From contig NC_051108.1 in NCBI RefSeq assembly GCF_901709675.1, positions 6,680,631-6,744,630 of the forward strand: a stretch of 64,000 bases of DNA. Direction: 5' to 3'. A model generated the notes under the pieces. It searched no databases and was not told the DNA's origin. It saw only the letters and a list, made by a program, of their open reading frames with translations. Every line of letters starts with the position of its first letter. Position 1 is the stretch's first letter. The position numbers and the translations under genes were made by a program. This document shows positions 27,901 to 37,275 of this stretch, piece by piece. Source of the DNA: Syngnathus acus. Taxonomy: Eukaryota; Chordata; Actinopteri; Syngnathiformes; Syngnathidae.

Positions 27901-30900
27901 GCCACCTGCGCATCTCGCACAATAGCGTGCGCCCGTATGCCGGTCTCTGTCGTGATGGAGCGGTTGTTTGTTTGACGAAAGACTCGGGAGGGGGGGGTTG
28001 CCTTCTTGCGGGCAACGGCGTTTTTCTCATCGCTTTGCCATCCACTCAAGGCAGCTGTTAAGAGGATTTTTGTGTGGCTGTTGGGTTGTGCCGGCTCAAG
28101 ATATTTTACTGGATATCTCTGGTTTGCACAACCTTTCAAAAGTGGGCGCTCAACCCGACAGCCCCCCCCCCGAATGTAGATAACAACCATGTACAAACAA
28201 TTTGAAGGTGGCAAAGCTGTCGAGCGAGCATTCTTCCGGCTTTTTGTCAGCCACTTCAACTTGGTCCGCCAGGGCCCCAATAAGCCCACCACAAACACTG
28301 TGGTGTTTGGATGTGTGTGTGTGTTTTTGTGTGTGCGAGTGAGACTAGATCATACATAGAACAGAATTTCAGTTGATCGAATACAATGCTGCAAAATTAT
28401 CTGGAGGCTCATATACAGCAAAATCCAACATATATATATATATATATAGTATATACGTATATATATTTATATATGTATATATATATGTATATATATATAT
28501 ATATATATATGCAGTGATTCATTTAAGGATTTCACTTAACAGTACTCGGGTTGTAACGTTTGGGTGCACCCCCCCCCACCCCATCCCCAGGTTCTACGCG
28601 AGCGTCCTCCCGAGATGCAGTAGCTTTACGGTGTATTTTACACCAAGCAATAAAAATGTAAAACCTCCCCAGAGCTTAAGGCGCGGACTAGCCGGGATGC
28701 AAGTACAATGGCGGGGAAAGGATTGACATTATTACCGCAGCCAGTTTAAGCCAGTGAGCACCTCTCATAACCGCTCGCAGCTTTGCGCAGATTACAGGTG
28801 TAATCATGCATTATGTGTCTTGTGATGGTTCAGTCAGGAAGGGGGGGGAGTAGAAAACCTTTTCCCAGTTCAGTGTCTCCTGCGCGGCTGTTGGCTTGGC
28901 CTTTGTTCACCAGTGCCAAAGCCACCAGGTGTTTTTATCAACCCACGGGACGGCTTTTTGCACTAATGCTGTTGGTGTTGCCGAGTTACAGACCATAACC
29001 TCTGACATTTCTAGGCTTAACAAACCAGAAAATGAAGTCTTGTCAGTTCATTTTCAAGCCAGTTTCATGTGGAAAACCGGTCCATGGGGGAAATTGCCAG
29101 ACTGGGAACAGCGGTCAACTCTTAAAAGGTTAACTTGCATTACTACTTGTGCAGGAAATGAACTTGAGCTTATCAGGTATGCTTTTGTAAAATTAATATG
29201 AAAAATGAAAAAAACACAGCACCTGTAACAACGGCACAGGATACAGCGGGGGAGCTTTGTTGTGAACTGCTGGGCTGACGTCTGCGCTCCTCTCCCTCGA
29301 TAAGCTGGCAGCAAGCATTTGGCAGCGTTTAGCTCCGTAGTCTGGAGAGACGCGAACGGCATCACTGCCATCACCACCCTCCACCTGTTTCACTTCCCCC
29401 CAACCTTCTGTTCCACGTACAAGTGACTCCTCACCCACGAGTTCCACGGCCATCAATAGTACAAAACGGCGTTCCGAAATCGCAGGTTACTTCCTTTGTC
29501 CGGCTGAAGTTAGGAGTAAGGACAGGTGCAAGTATGGAGGTCAAAGGTCCGGAGTGAACATCTGGAAAGTTGTAAGGAAGGGCTGGGAAAGAGAGAAGGC
29601 AGCTCCTCCGGGCCCCCTGCCGAGGATGAGTAGGCCGTGACATTTCCAATTTGCTCAAATTGATCACCAGCCAGATTCTCGCTCGCCTGCCTGCCCGCTT
29701 TGCTCGTCTGTGGCGAAGCCCGTGCCCGGACTGCGCCGTGTTATGATGAATGGGCTAAATGTCAAGGACGTGAAACCCAGCTCAGATCTTCTGCGGCTAT
29801 GCTCCATTTCGTACTCGCTTCTCAGGTCGGGAAAGAGGTTCTTGGCATGATAGGTGTGAGATAACCCCCATCCTGCAGACTTAGATGTGAAAAAGCTTTG
29901 TGCAACTACAGAGTTGTGACTTCAATTATTGGCATCTGTGCAAGACCGCCACTTCATGACTGGTCTTTGCCAAAGAGAACAAAGACCGGGCCAGACCCTC
30001 TGGGAAATAGTTCCCCAAACAGATTAAACCAAAATAAAGCATTATTTACAGCAGCAAGATGGAGCACGCTGACCTATCCATAACGTCCTAGTAGCTTTGA
30101 AAAAAATAAACATAACATTACAAAGTTGAAGAGCAAAGTGCGCACTGCAGTACAACTGGATTTGGGTGTGCAAAAACACAAAAACGATTTCAACCGATCA
30201 GATGATGACATGACTGAACACGTATTTTTATGCTGCCGCAGAGGAGTAGCGTGCCATTCATAACCTCCAAACTGCTCATGTCCAGACTGTCATAAACCGA
30301 GTCCTAGTCTACTCTAGCTGTGTCGCTATGAAATTTTTAGATGCTATTTGGGGGTCGTGCGGTTGACTCAATTTGCGGCTTGGCAGCGCTCCAGGTTGCA
30401 ACACTGCTGATGAAAGGCGAGTCAGGAAAGCTCGGAAAGAAACTCCTCTATCGTTAGCTGGCGCGGCGGCTTACCTGAGATTAGGGTCATGCTTCGTTTA
30501 GCTCGGCGCACATCAAAGTTGGCCCGTGGGCCGTGGTGCCCGTGCCCGCGTGGTTTGATGGGATTAAGCCTGTGGCGAAGCGCAGAGGAGAGGTCTGACC
30601 TCAACCACCAGCCAGAACGGAAGCAAGGAGGGTGGTACCTCTGTGATCAAGACCCAGGAACGTATAGTAGAACGTTGCCAGGTTCTGCCGTCATGCCGCG
30701 CTCTCCCTCCGACTTGTCAGAGACAAAAGCGAACTCGCGCAATCAGTGCGCTTTCAGTGCGGGCTAATGCGGTTGCACTCAGTGTCGTCATTGCCGATCA
30801 AAGCCCAGCGCCAGACAAGAGGTCTCGCTGAAGGGACGGCGTGTTCAGCCGGCGTCTTAGCCAGACAATATCCTAGTGTGATTTTTTTTTGTCATCCTTT

Positions 30901-33060
30901 CTGACTCACAGGAATCTGCTCCAATAATACACATCCCGAACTCAGAGACAGACTTGAGAGACTGACAATCAGGCGAGCTTAGCAAAGTCTAAACATGCCG
31001 GCTTGTGTCAGAGCACGCCTGACTGACTGACATTTCACGGAAAGCCGATGATGCCGTATCGTGACAAGTGTTGCACTGTGTCAAATGTATCATGAGTCAA
31101 CGTTTAAAGTTTGTCTTAATTTATCTAAGAGGTTTGTCTGAAAGCCAGAGACAGTGGCATACTGGCCATGTGTCACTAGTTGTGCAAGAAGTTAATTTCA
31201 GGTTCTTTTTAAAAACTTTTAACATTGTGATAATTTCATGAGGTGGGGAATAATTTATGTGAGCACTGAGAGCCCCGACTTAAAAATGTATCACTAGGCA
31301 GATCTCGAGTTTGACCTTCTCGACTGGGCTTTGAATGTCGGTATGAATTGAAAATGCATGCGTGACAAAGGTGACTATCTGAGCAAAATGAAAATGCGTA
31401 AAAGGTCTGAAAGGCCGGGAGGCGCTGCTGAAGAATGTTACAGTGTCATTAATGAGCCGAGAAGCCATATCATTGTCTAGTCAGGATTTAACAGCTCTGA
31501 TTGTTGTTGTTGTTGTTTGTGTGGTAGACATCTGTTCAAAACTCTTGCCGTGACTCAAATTCAAACAAGATGGTTAACTGTTGTGATATAAAACAATAAA
31601 TTGTCACATTGTTCATGATTTATAAGAACACTTCCCCCCTTACCCCCACCAGGGACGCTAAACGCCTTATTGAAGCAAAAAGGCCTGACCAGCTCAGATG
31701 GGCCAGTGTGGTCGCTAAGCGGTAACCAAGGGGAGCGCTGGAAGCAGGCCAAAGTCAGCGTCCATCCGACAGCATCATTTCAAGTAAGAACTTTTTCTGC
31801 CATTTTATTAAATACCTTTTACACACCTCAGTTGATTTAAAAAATAAGTGACAGAACAAATCATTAAAGGCTATCACACTTGCGCTAACTACCCAGGCTA
31901 CACTTAGCTCCTCCCTGTATGACTCAAGAAGTTTGTTGACACTCACCACGTTACATTTCAGTTCCACACTTGAATTTTTCCAGGTGGTACTCGAGGGAAT
32001 CCGAGGACCAGGCATCGAGGGCGACATCGCCATCGATGATGTCACGTTGGAGGAAGGGGAGTGTCGAGACCCCCCGCCCAGTGAGTTGCGCCAACCGACC
32101 CTCCGTAAAAATACCAAAACATCTCCAAGTGTCTCAAACATTTGTCAGCCTTCGTCTGGCATCGAAGTTGGGAGAAAAATTAGCCGGTTGCTGTAGCAAC
32201 AGTGTTGTAATCATATAAAGGACGGCCGCGAAAGCAGAGCGGGGGGACAATATGAACAAATGGACTAGAAAGAAAAAAAAAAAAGAAGTAGGGCACAGAA
32301 AATGGTCTGAAATTGAAGAGGTAATCTGGGGCAGGCAGAAGTGATGCCGTTGGTTTGATTGAATCTTGCTTCCTTCTGCTACGAGGAGCTTTCTCTCCAG
32401 AAACATCTCAACCCCTCACATGGCCCGTTTAACAATTCATGGAAAAATGAGGCTACTCGTCTCGTTTCATCATTGTGGGAGTAATCAGTTTGCAATTTCG
32501 AGTCGACGCGGCGTATTTATTTTATGATCTATCATTATTGAAGGTATTTTTTTATAAATTCACTCCGGGGCCGCGGTGAGCGGTCGTCAGCCCTCGGGAC
32601 GCAGGGCGACGACACCATGAATTATAAAATTCAATCTGGCGTGATGAATCTTACATGACTCGACGTGAGGTAAAGGAGAAGAACGTTAGTGGAATGGCTA
32701 ATGCGCTCTGACGGAACGTGACTTGCGGCTGATGCTGTTAATGGAGAATAGGTCGGGGCGACCTGGCGGGGCGGGGGGTTCATCTTGCCTGAAGGGGATC
32801 ATCGCAAGATCAATGCCACCTGTGCGGCAAATGCAAAAGTCCATTCAAGGGGTTTGGTTTCGCTTGCAGGTTGTCAACCCAATAAAACGGCTTCTTGGAT
32901 TTTCTTGGAACATGTAAAGTTCCAAATTCATCTGTTGATAAACCATGACGGAATTTTTTACCCCCTTACAGACCTCAGTGCTGTTGCTCAGTCTACATCC
33001 CTGCATATATGGCTGCTGTGCGCCACCGTGGCGATGACCCTCTTGGGAGCCCAGAGGTGA
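833..33060 (+). CDS. mdga2: MDGA2-like MAM domain GPI-anchored protein, 3' half (12 exons; 5' part outside window)
   Basis: Coding exons: 833-924, 995-1232, 9933-10226, 13343-13615, 17059-17207, 21207-21384, 25291-25311, 26858-27013, 27514-27675, 31653-31783, 31984-32080, 32972-33060. All have AG acceptors and GT donors, and the phases join without a frameshift to 625 codons plus TGA. Domain order, counted from Leu at 835, is Ig4 (1-110), Ig5 (111-208), Ig6 (209-299), FN3-like (300-408), MAM (416-590) and a GPI signal tail (about 606-625). The family is neuronal, GPI-anchored and outer-leaflet; it binds neuroligins in cis and blocks neurexin binding, limiting synapse formation (established knowledge). 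MDGA2 is preferred over MDGA1 on remembered similarity across the FN3, MAM and tail (for example the HIW motif in the tail) and on the nearby FKBP3 gene, which also neighbours MDGA2 in human. Signal peptide and Ig1-3 are missing only because the window begins inside the gene. Which teleost paralogue this is cannot be told. Confidence 0.93.
995..1232 (+). CDS. mdga2: mdga2 exon: second half of Ig4
   Basis: Flanked by CGCAG and GTGAGC. It encodes 79 codons plus one base, with the Ig tryptophan (LTFSWLKNG), the [18 protein letters not shown] strand with the second Ig cysteine, and a conserved KGGGI turn. It is separated from the previous exon by only 70 bp. GC-rich third positions stand out against the AT-rich introns. 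Confidence 0.95.
4550..4975. mobile_element. Non-autonomous inverted-repeat DNA transposon, family A copy 1
   Basis: The left end CCATATTGGCCCGAATATAA and the reverse complement of the right end, CCGTATAGGCCCGAATATAA, match at 18 of 20 positions, and the match continues into GACG. TA flanks both ends (4548-4549 and 4976-4977), which suggests a Tc1/mariner-type TA duplication, unless TA belongs to the repeat. At 426 bp with no open frame it must depend on a transposase from elsewhere. It shares a long stretch, in inverted orientation, with the copy at 45325. Confidence 0.8.
5489..6963. mobile_element. Inverted-repeat DNA transposon, family B, 1.5 kb
   Basis: The left end CCGTATTTTTCAGACTATAA and the reverse complement of the right end, CCGTATTTTTCGGACTAAAA, match at 18 of 20 positions and continue in GTCGC. 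TA flanks both ends (5487-5488, 6964-6965). Inside are three copies of a TTTGGAGTGACACAGA motif (near 5824, 6480 and 6659) and a 118-bp tandem repeat. The stretch 5788-5834 translates as an acidic tail ([15 protein letters not shown]) ending in a stop, possibly a relic of a transposase C-terminus. No intact transposase is present. Confidence 0.8.
5858..6190 (+). repeat. 118-bp tandem repeat (about 2.8 units) inside family B transposon
   Basis: The unit start ATGGCTTTTACGCACGCCCG occurs at 5858, 5976 and 6094, exactly 118 bp apart. The first two units are nearly identical; the third degenerates after about 80 bp. Units are GC-rich, unlike the surrounding AT-rich element, and create overlapping repetitive open frames on both strands that are not genes. 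Confidence 0.92.
9502..9543. repeat. Imperfect CA microsatellite
   Basis: GACACACAGACACACACACACACA followed by CATGCACGCACACACG-type degenerate units, about 0.4 kb before the Ig5 exon. Confidence 0.85.
9933..10226 (+). CDS. mdga2: mdga2 exon: Ig5 domain
   Basis: The acceptor is a CTTTCTTAG pyrimidine tract and the donor is GTGAGT. This single 294-bp exon (2+291+1) carries a whole Ig domain: [10 protein letters not shown] start, [11 protein letters not shown] with the first cysteine, [10 protein letters not shown] with the core tryptophan, [19 protein letters not shown] with the second cysteine, and [11 protein letters not shown]. An NVT sequon is a possible N-glycosylation site. One exon per Ig with 1-1 phasing is typical of this family. 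Confidence 0.96.
10227..13342 (+). other. mdga2 intron, 3.1 kb
   Basis: Non-coding sequence with a T-run near 10610-10627. Short open frames lack splice context or any recognisable family. No mobile element with clear ends was seen. Confidence 0.6.
13343..13615 (+). CDS. mdga2: mdga2 exon: Ig6 domain
   Basis: Acceptor TTTCTCCAACAG, donor GTGAGC; 273 bp (2+270+1). It encodes [38 protein letters not shown], and [17 protein letters not shown] leading to FHVTG. Both disulphide cysteines and the core tryptophan are present. The strand before the second cysteine ([19 protein letters not shown]) differs more from mammalian MDGA2 than the neighbouring exons do. The exon is very GC-rich. Confidence 0.95.
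13616..17058 (+). other. mdga2 intron, 3.4 kb
   Basis: Non-coding. A pyrimidine-rich, GC-rich patch (about 14360-14480) opens long frames in more than one register, which is a composition effect. No clear element ends were seen. Confidence 0.6.
17059..17207 (+). CDS. mdga2: mdga2 exon: first half of FN3-like domain
   Basis: Follows ACGGATAG and precedes GTAGGA; 149 bp (2+147). It encodes [20 protein letters not shown], then [20 protein letters not shown] and FRQ, nearly matching vertebrate MDGA2 in the linker from Ig6 into the FN3-like module. The acceptor has a weak pyrimidine tract, but phase and protein match fix the boundary. Confidence 0.94.
17208..21206 (+). other. mdga2 intron, 4.0 kb
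   Basis: Mostly AT-rich non-coding DNA. A GC-rich protein-like stretch at about 19740-19877 is described as a finding. No other structure was recognised. Confidence 0.6.
21207..21384 (+). CDS. mdga2: mdga2 exon: second half of FN3-like domain
   Basis: Acceptor CGTCACAG, donor GTGAGT; 178 bp (59 codons+1). It encodes [20 protein letters not shown] and [20 protein letters not shown], then [15 protein letters not shown]. The tyrosine of ESYEVRL and the FGEGDST loop are FN3 hallmarks. NWT and NLT are possible N-glycosylation sites. The initial Met is internal, not a start. Confidence 0.95.
21385..25290 (+). other. mdga2 intron, 3.9 kb
   Basis: Contains a complete hAT-like MITE (22371-22512), a GAA-rich run at about 22070-22090 and a short CA repeat near 23411-23425. 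A motif at about 24484-24500 resembles the arm of the repeat found at 63810-64000. No coding exon was found. Confidence 0.6.
22371..22512. mobile_element. hAT-like palindromic MITE, 142 bp
   Basis: Perfect 15-bp terminal inverted repeats CAGGGGTCTCAAACT / AGTTTGAGACCCCTG are flanked by an exact 8-bp duplication CTCTACAT (22363-22370 and 22513-22520). An 8-bp target duplication with ends starting CAG is characteristic of the hAT superfamily. No coding capacity. The perfect ends suggest a fairly recent insertion. Confidence 0.93.
25291..25311 (+). CDS. mdga2: mdga2 21-nt microexon linking FN3 to MAM
   Basis: TTCTGTCTTCTGCAG precedes 21 bases followed by GTAAGTATG, a near-consensus donor. With the split codons it encodes A-PINPHL-R, the linker seen in vertebrate MDGA2 between the FN3-like and MAM domains. 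The phase (2+18+1) joins the flanking exons exactly. It is too short to be found by ORF length; the strong splice sites and the protein match are the evidence. Confidence 0.92.
   Translation, partial: LPSTLT
25312..26857 (+). other. mdga2 intron, 1.5 kb
   Basis: Non-coding. The CA-type microsatellite at 26529-26565 is its only clear structure. Confidence 0.6.
26529..26565. repeat. CA microsatellite
   Basis: An ACACAC run with one AG and one GC interruption, inside an mdga2 intron. Confidence 0.9.
26858..27013 (+). CDS. mdga2: mdga2 exon: start of MAM domain
   Basis: Acceptor TCTCGTCAG, donor GTGAGC; 156 bp (2+153+1). It encodes [20 protein letters not shown], then [20 protein letters not shown] and [11 protein letters not shown]. 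FxC(S/G)FEE..ICxFTQD and DFDWT are diagnostic MAM motifs, giving the first two of the four MAM cysteines visible here. Confidence 0.95.
27014..27513 (+). other. mdga2 intron, 0.5 kb
   Basis: A short intron between two MAM exons. Nothing beyond the splice sites was recognised. Confidence 0.6.
27514..27675 (+). CDS. mdga2: mdga2 exon: middle of MAM domain
   Basis: Acceptor CTCTACAAAG, donor GTAAGA; 162 bp (2+159+1). It encodes [40 protein letters not shown] and [13 protein letters not shown]. GxYMYIETS and AYCFxFFYHMYG are typical MAM strands, with the third MAM cysteine. Confidence 0.95.
   Translation, partial: VSTCTSKRPGRGRKGIRRAWSVRISTLPPRAPTASATRRPTASASSTTCMGNT
28429..28511. repeat. TA microsatellite, interrupted
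   Basis: TATATA runs broken by TATACG, TATTTA and TATGTA variants, lying inside an mdga2 intron. Confidence 0.95.
31500..31517. repeat. Short GTT repeat
   Basis: Five to six TTG/GTT units in the mdga2 intron before the late MAM exon. Confidence 0.85.
31653..31783 (+). CDS. mdga2: mdga2 exon: late MAM domain
   Basis: The acceptor is a C-rich tract ending CCACCAG and the donor is GTAAGA; 131 bp (2+129). It encodes [40 protein letters not shown] and SFQ. The (V/L)WSxSGNQGxRW core is the MAM signature. The start ([16 protein letters not shown]) is more divergent than the rest of the gene, but length and phase fit exactly. Confidence 0.9.
31984..32080 (+). CDS. mdga2: mdga2 exon: end of MAM domain
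   Basis: Acceptor TTTTTCCAG, donor GTGAGT, 97 bp, only 200 bp after the previous exon. It encodes [20 protein letters not shown] and [25 protein letters not shown](V/I)..EGEC is the classic MAM C-terminal motif and supplies the last MAM cysteine. The proline run leads into the GPI-attachment linker. Confidence 0.96.
32081..32971 (+). other. mdga2 last intron, 0.9 kb
   Basis: Lies between the MAM end and the GPI-tail exon. Nothing recognised beyond A-rich runs. Confidence 0.6.
32972..33060 (+). CDS. mdga2: mdga2 terminal coding exon: GPI-anchor signal and stop
   Basis: Acceptor CCCCCTTACAG. With the split codon it encodes [10 protein letters not shown], then [19 protein letters not shown] and TGA. 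A short small-residue spacer followed by a hydrophobic run of about 17 residues ending at the C-terminus is the pattern of a GPI-attachment signal; the cleavage site probably lies among the N/S/A residues, but the exact one is not determinable by eye. NLS could be glycosylated if it is retained. Confidence 0.93.
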
Positions 33061-34893
33061 CCCCTCCGGCCGTCGTCTCAGAGGTCGACCTTCTGACCCG
33101 CCGTCTGTGAGCTGTACCCTCGGCATCCCGTCACCAAAGATTCACGCATCACGAAAGCGGCGACGGTCCCCCCCTCCCCATCCAACCAGGTGGACCGCAT
33201 AGGGACAGAAATGAAGACATCAAACTGTGAATTAAGAAAAAAAATCTGAAGAAAAGTAATAATAGAGATGTGCTAATTTTTTGAAGACAAAAAAAAATTG
33301 ACAGTGCAGCGCTCCTCGGTGCGGGACTCTCTTGACGAGCACAAAGGGTAAACTTTGGCGGTGCATCGAAAGAGGGGCGGTTTGTAAAGCACAAAAACAA
33401 TTTTATGAAGTTATACGGAAAAAAAAGAAAAATATATATATATATATATCTTTGCAAGGTGGCAGAATATAAATGCTGCTGACATTTTGAAGGGGGGAAA
33501 TTGAATCAGACCTTTCTCTGTGTATCTTTATCTTCATTTTCCTCGCACCAGATGCCAATCGCTTGATTTTTTTTTTTTTCTTTCCCCACCGGCCTCCTTT
33601 TTGTTCTTTTAGCTGCTTGGTGCTCTTCTGAAGAAAATCAAGACCTCTGTCAACGTTTTGTTCTGTCCACTTTAAGATTCCCCCCCATGGCTGCCTATGT
33701 ACTTTTTACACTGTGCCCATATGTTCAAGTGGCCAACCGATGGTACAATGGCAGAACAAAAAGGAAAATCGGCAAATAGACAGCTAGAGTACAGGGCGGC
33801 GGGTGAAGACAAAAAAACAACAAAAAGCAAAAGGTCGACAAGTCCAGGACATGATTGATTACGGGACGACGGTCCGATGAGCGAGGCCTGACAGAGTCGA
33901 GTTGGTCCGCCGGAGACGAAGAAGAAGCCACTTTTCTTTCTGCCATGAAACAAAGTGCCTTCAAGATTACAACGCGGAATCTCGAGCCCGGCTGTCGCGC
34001 AACATCGAACACACATGTCCACTCTTCGTCTGATGGGCTATTTTCTACACGCGTCTCTTTTTTGCCCCCCCCCCCTCCTCTTCTCCCATCCCCACACAAG
34101 TGCTGACGGGGTATCAGGTCTTGTAGGCTAAGAACCATTTGCTAGACCGCAGGCTTGGGAACTAAACAAGAAAATGCAGGCGCTGGATATTTTTTCGACG
34201 GATAAAGACAGTCCTTGGATTGACTACCCAACTGAGGTAGCCTTTTTTAAAAAAATAAATAATCCAAAATCAGAGGGACTTTGAGCGAACTGCTCCTCTC
34301 CGCCGCCATTTCTACGACAAGGCTACCAGAACACGAAAAAAATCTGAATAATGATAATAATGTTGATAATAGTCATGATATTTTATTACTCAAGCGAGAA
34401 TGTTTCTCCGCTTTTACAGAAACTGTGAAAATTTGACTGTGGACGATCTACCTGAGACCATAACCTTAACCAGCGGGGGGGTGTTTAAGAAATGTATTGT
34501 AAAAACAACAAAAAATCCAAACAAAAAAACAACAACAAAGAAAATGACAAATTTTCTGTTCATCGTTGTTTATGACAAATGCTTTGAGGACTTGTCTTGT
34601 TTTTTTTCCCCCCCTTCTCTTTCGTGTCTCTTGCATTTCCAAGCGGATGGAAGCGTTACAAATGATGCCGATCCTGTACGTTGTATAACTTGTAAATGTT
34701 AAAGAATCTCTATGGTAGAGGTTTATGATCAGTGTTTTATGTTGGGATCAGGGAAGCACAACATTTTTATTTTATTTTTTTAATATTTCTCCGCACAAAT
34801 CTGCATTTATTAGGAGTTCATGCTACAAGTTTTTTTTAAGTTTAGAAAATGGTTCATTCAGCCTAGGCCTAAGCTAGTTTTATTTGGCATCGC

Positions 34894-35103
34894 GGGTCCT
34901 CGGTTGACAATGGCGGCTCCCTATCTTAAATTTTTTACCAACAAGTGCTAGTAACCCAATGCTTAATACTTTTATTAAAAACACTTTTAGGTGCCAAATG
35001 TCCAACAATTAAAAAAATAGTAAGTATAAAGGTAACTAGGTCAAATTTGTGCCCCTTTTGTAACCTCAAAAAGTGCGACGGATCATTGTAAGCCGAGGAC
35101 CCC
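34894..35103. mobile_element. MITE-like inverted-repeat element
   Basis: The left end GGGTCCTCGGTTGACAATGG and the reverse complement of the right end, GGGTCCTCGGCTTACAATGA, match at 17 of 20 positions, about 210 bp apart. No convincing target duplication was found, so the exact ends and superfamily stay open. It lies in the possible mdga2 3'UTR. Confidence 0.6.
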
Positions 35104-36405
35104 TCCCTGTATTTCGTTTCCTGACGCCATCTTTTTTTTCCCCAGGTTTGTCATGGCGATCTGCAACTCCAAATTGTGTCCAGTAAATTCTCACTGAATG
35201 GCTTTCAAGGTGGCCGATTGTATGTGTGTTGAGCAAATGTAACCCAGCAGAAGCTCGAATTTGCTGAGTCATTGCGCAGCAAGAACCTGATATGATGATA
35301 AATATCCTGAGCAAAACAGAGCAGAATGATGGGCATCCTTCTGTTGTTATTTAGTCACAGTGATGGTATTCATGTTCATAATTTGAAATCTTTTAAACGT
35401 ACTGCCAAAAGCTTATTGTTGGAATACAAGTCCATGTTTGTGAAATGCTCATCGACTCAAGTGGTAGTTTCGACATCGCTTGGGTTTTGCCATTTATGTC
35501 AAATGCTCACATTTTTCTTCCCTCCTCAACCAGGGAGAGCGGTACAGTGTTTCGCCTGAGCCCGCGGCATTTCATCCACTACGTGCTGCTCGGCTTACAA
35601 AACAACGACCGGATGACAGCAAAAAAACAAAAAAAACAAGACGCTTCATAATGCGTCTTTAGAATCCACACCAACGCTGAATGTTGTCGATGAGCTCTTG
35701 GGGTCAGGTGCGTGCACCGGTCGCGATATAAAGTGGAAATTGCTTTTTTCTTTTTTTTCTTCTTGTAGCTCTGCAGAAAATTGATTTTGTGTTGCACGGT
35801 TGCTATCTGGTTGGTGGGCGGAGGGATGCGCTCCTGCAGACAGGAATAGTGCTTTCCTCGCGAAGGCGCTTCGTTCGGCACGCTTCGCTCGTTTCCTCAG
35901 CGCGAGATAATTTGGACGAGTTAATTAAATATTAGGGCTATTGACGGTGAAGGGAACGAATAAGGACGCCGTGCCATTTAACATTCTCTCAGAGTTTGGG
36001 CTTTGATGAATTAATAATCATAATTTTGTTAGGAGAGCTACTTGGTCCTTATGCTATCATTATGATATCAAGTTTTGGAGGCAAACTAAATCCAAAAGTC
36101 AAATTAAAGCTTCCCCTAGAAAGGGCCGCACTTCAAAAATGTCTGAATTTAGCATCATTCCTGCTTCCAAGAGCGACTTTGTTAAAATATGAGCTCTGGA
36201 ATTGGGCCAAGATGGCTGCTTCCCTTCCAATGTGGTTCTGGACTTTTTTGCGCATCCTGTCTTGACAGACGTCCATCGAATTTCCGGTCGATTGGTGAAA
36301 TTTGCCAAGGGCTATTTTTGTTCTTTCTAACTTTCCAGGGGACTTGATTGATGGCGAGGCCTAAAAGTCATCAAAGTTTGACGACATTCCTCCACTCGCA
36401 GTACA

Positions 36406-36545
36406 CTCTAAAAACAGTTGCGTCAAAAATAATCCAATATTGGCTGAAAAAAGACATTTTAGGGTTTGGTTTAAATAAATAAAAAAGTTGGGGCGGTCCC
36501 TTTTTAGCCCAGATTTGGTTATTTTTGACCTGATTGTTTTTAGAG
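36406..36545. mobile_element. MITE-like inverted-repeat element, 140 bp
   Basis: The left arm CTCTAAAAACAGTTGCGTCA and the reverse complement of the right arm, CTCTAAAAACAATCAGGTCA, share 11 leading bases and then GTCAAAAATAA. The interior is AT-rich and non-coding. This resembles a fish MITE type with CTCTAAAAACAGTTG ends that I recognise, but the family name is not known to me. Confidence 0.65.
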
Positions 36546-37275
36546 AGGACATGGTGTCGATAAAAAGTAGTAGTAAATCTAAGTAAGTATATTTAAATTA
36601 TACAAATGCTAATTAGATGGAAAGTCCGTGAAGCTTGTGTCAAGATGGCCGCCATTAAACGTCATAAATGGGTCAAATCTTTATATTGAATAGCCTAATC
36701 CGCTTTGAGGAGGAAAAAAGAGATATTAGCCCGATTCTTAGCATTTCATTCTGAGCGAGGGACTCGAAAAGGGAACAGTGCCAACATTTCCCTCGTTTCC
36801 TTATCAACCTCAAAAAGGGCTGAGCCATGCTGTGCCATTCATTATGCTACTTTTTTTTCCCGCCCAGCCTCTCAGTGTAACTATCCACTCGTGTGCTATA
36901 ATTGCATCTGGTATTCAACAATTATCACCCACGCTCGAGTGTTGCATTCGACAGAATTAGCCATCACTGTGATTTATTTATTTGTTTCTTGGTGGTTGTT
37001 TTGTTTTTGTTTTTTGCAGAAAAGCCTTCAACGCAAGGATGCTCTTGGCCATGCGGGATATATCAAATAAATTTGGTGTGTCTCAGTTGTGCTTCTTCCT
37101 ATTCATCTTGTTTCAGTGCCAACACACTGTAATATCCAATTATCATTCTTCTCTGTTTTTTGCTCAGTATTTATACGATAGGGCTTATTTTCCACCGCGT
37201 TCCTTTGAACTCATCACCCTTTTTAGTGCCATACCTGCAACTAATGAAAGAAAATAAAGAAAACAAATGTTTGAT

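Larger units (their letters stand above)
27676..31652 (+). other. mdga2 intron, 4.0 kb
   Basis: Non-coding. It holds an interrupted TA microsatellite (28429-28511), C/G homopolymer tracts and a GTT repeat (about 31500-31517). No exon or bounded mobile element was seen. Confidence 0.6.
33061..37275 (+). other. mdga2: Probable mdga2 3'UTR, end not certain
   Basis: No coding signal follows the stop codon. AATAAA hexamers occur at 34254-34259, 37066-37071 and 37253-37258; the last is followed by a GT-rich stretch, as expected downstream of a cleavage site. Either a short 3'UTR (about 1.2 kb) or a long one (about 4.2 kb) is possible. The long form would carry two MITE-like insertions (34894-35103, 36406-36545) and a TA-rich run near 33430-33450. 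RNA data would decide. Confidence 0.4.

Noticed and set aside
833-33060. MDGA1 instead of MDGA2
   Set aside because: Remembered FN3, MAM and tail sequences fit MDGA2 better, and FKBP3 lies nearby; a full paralogue tree would be needed for complete certainty.
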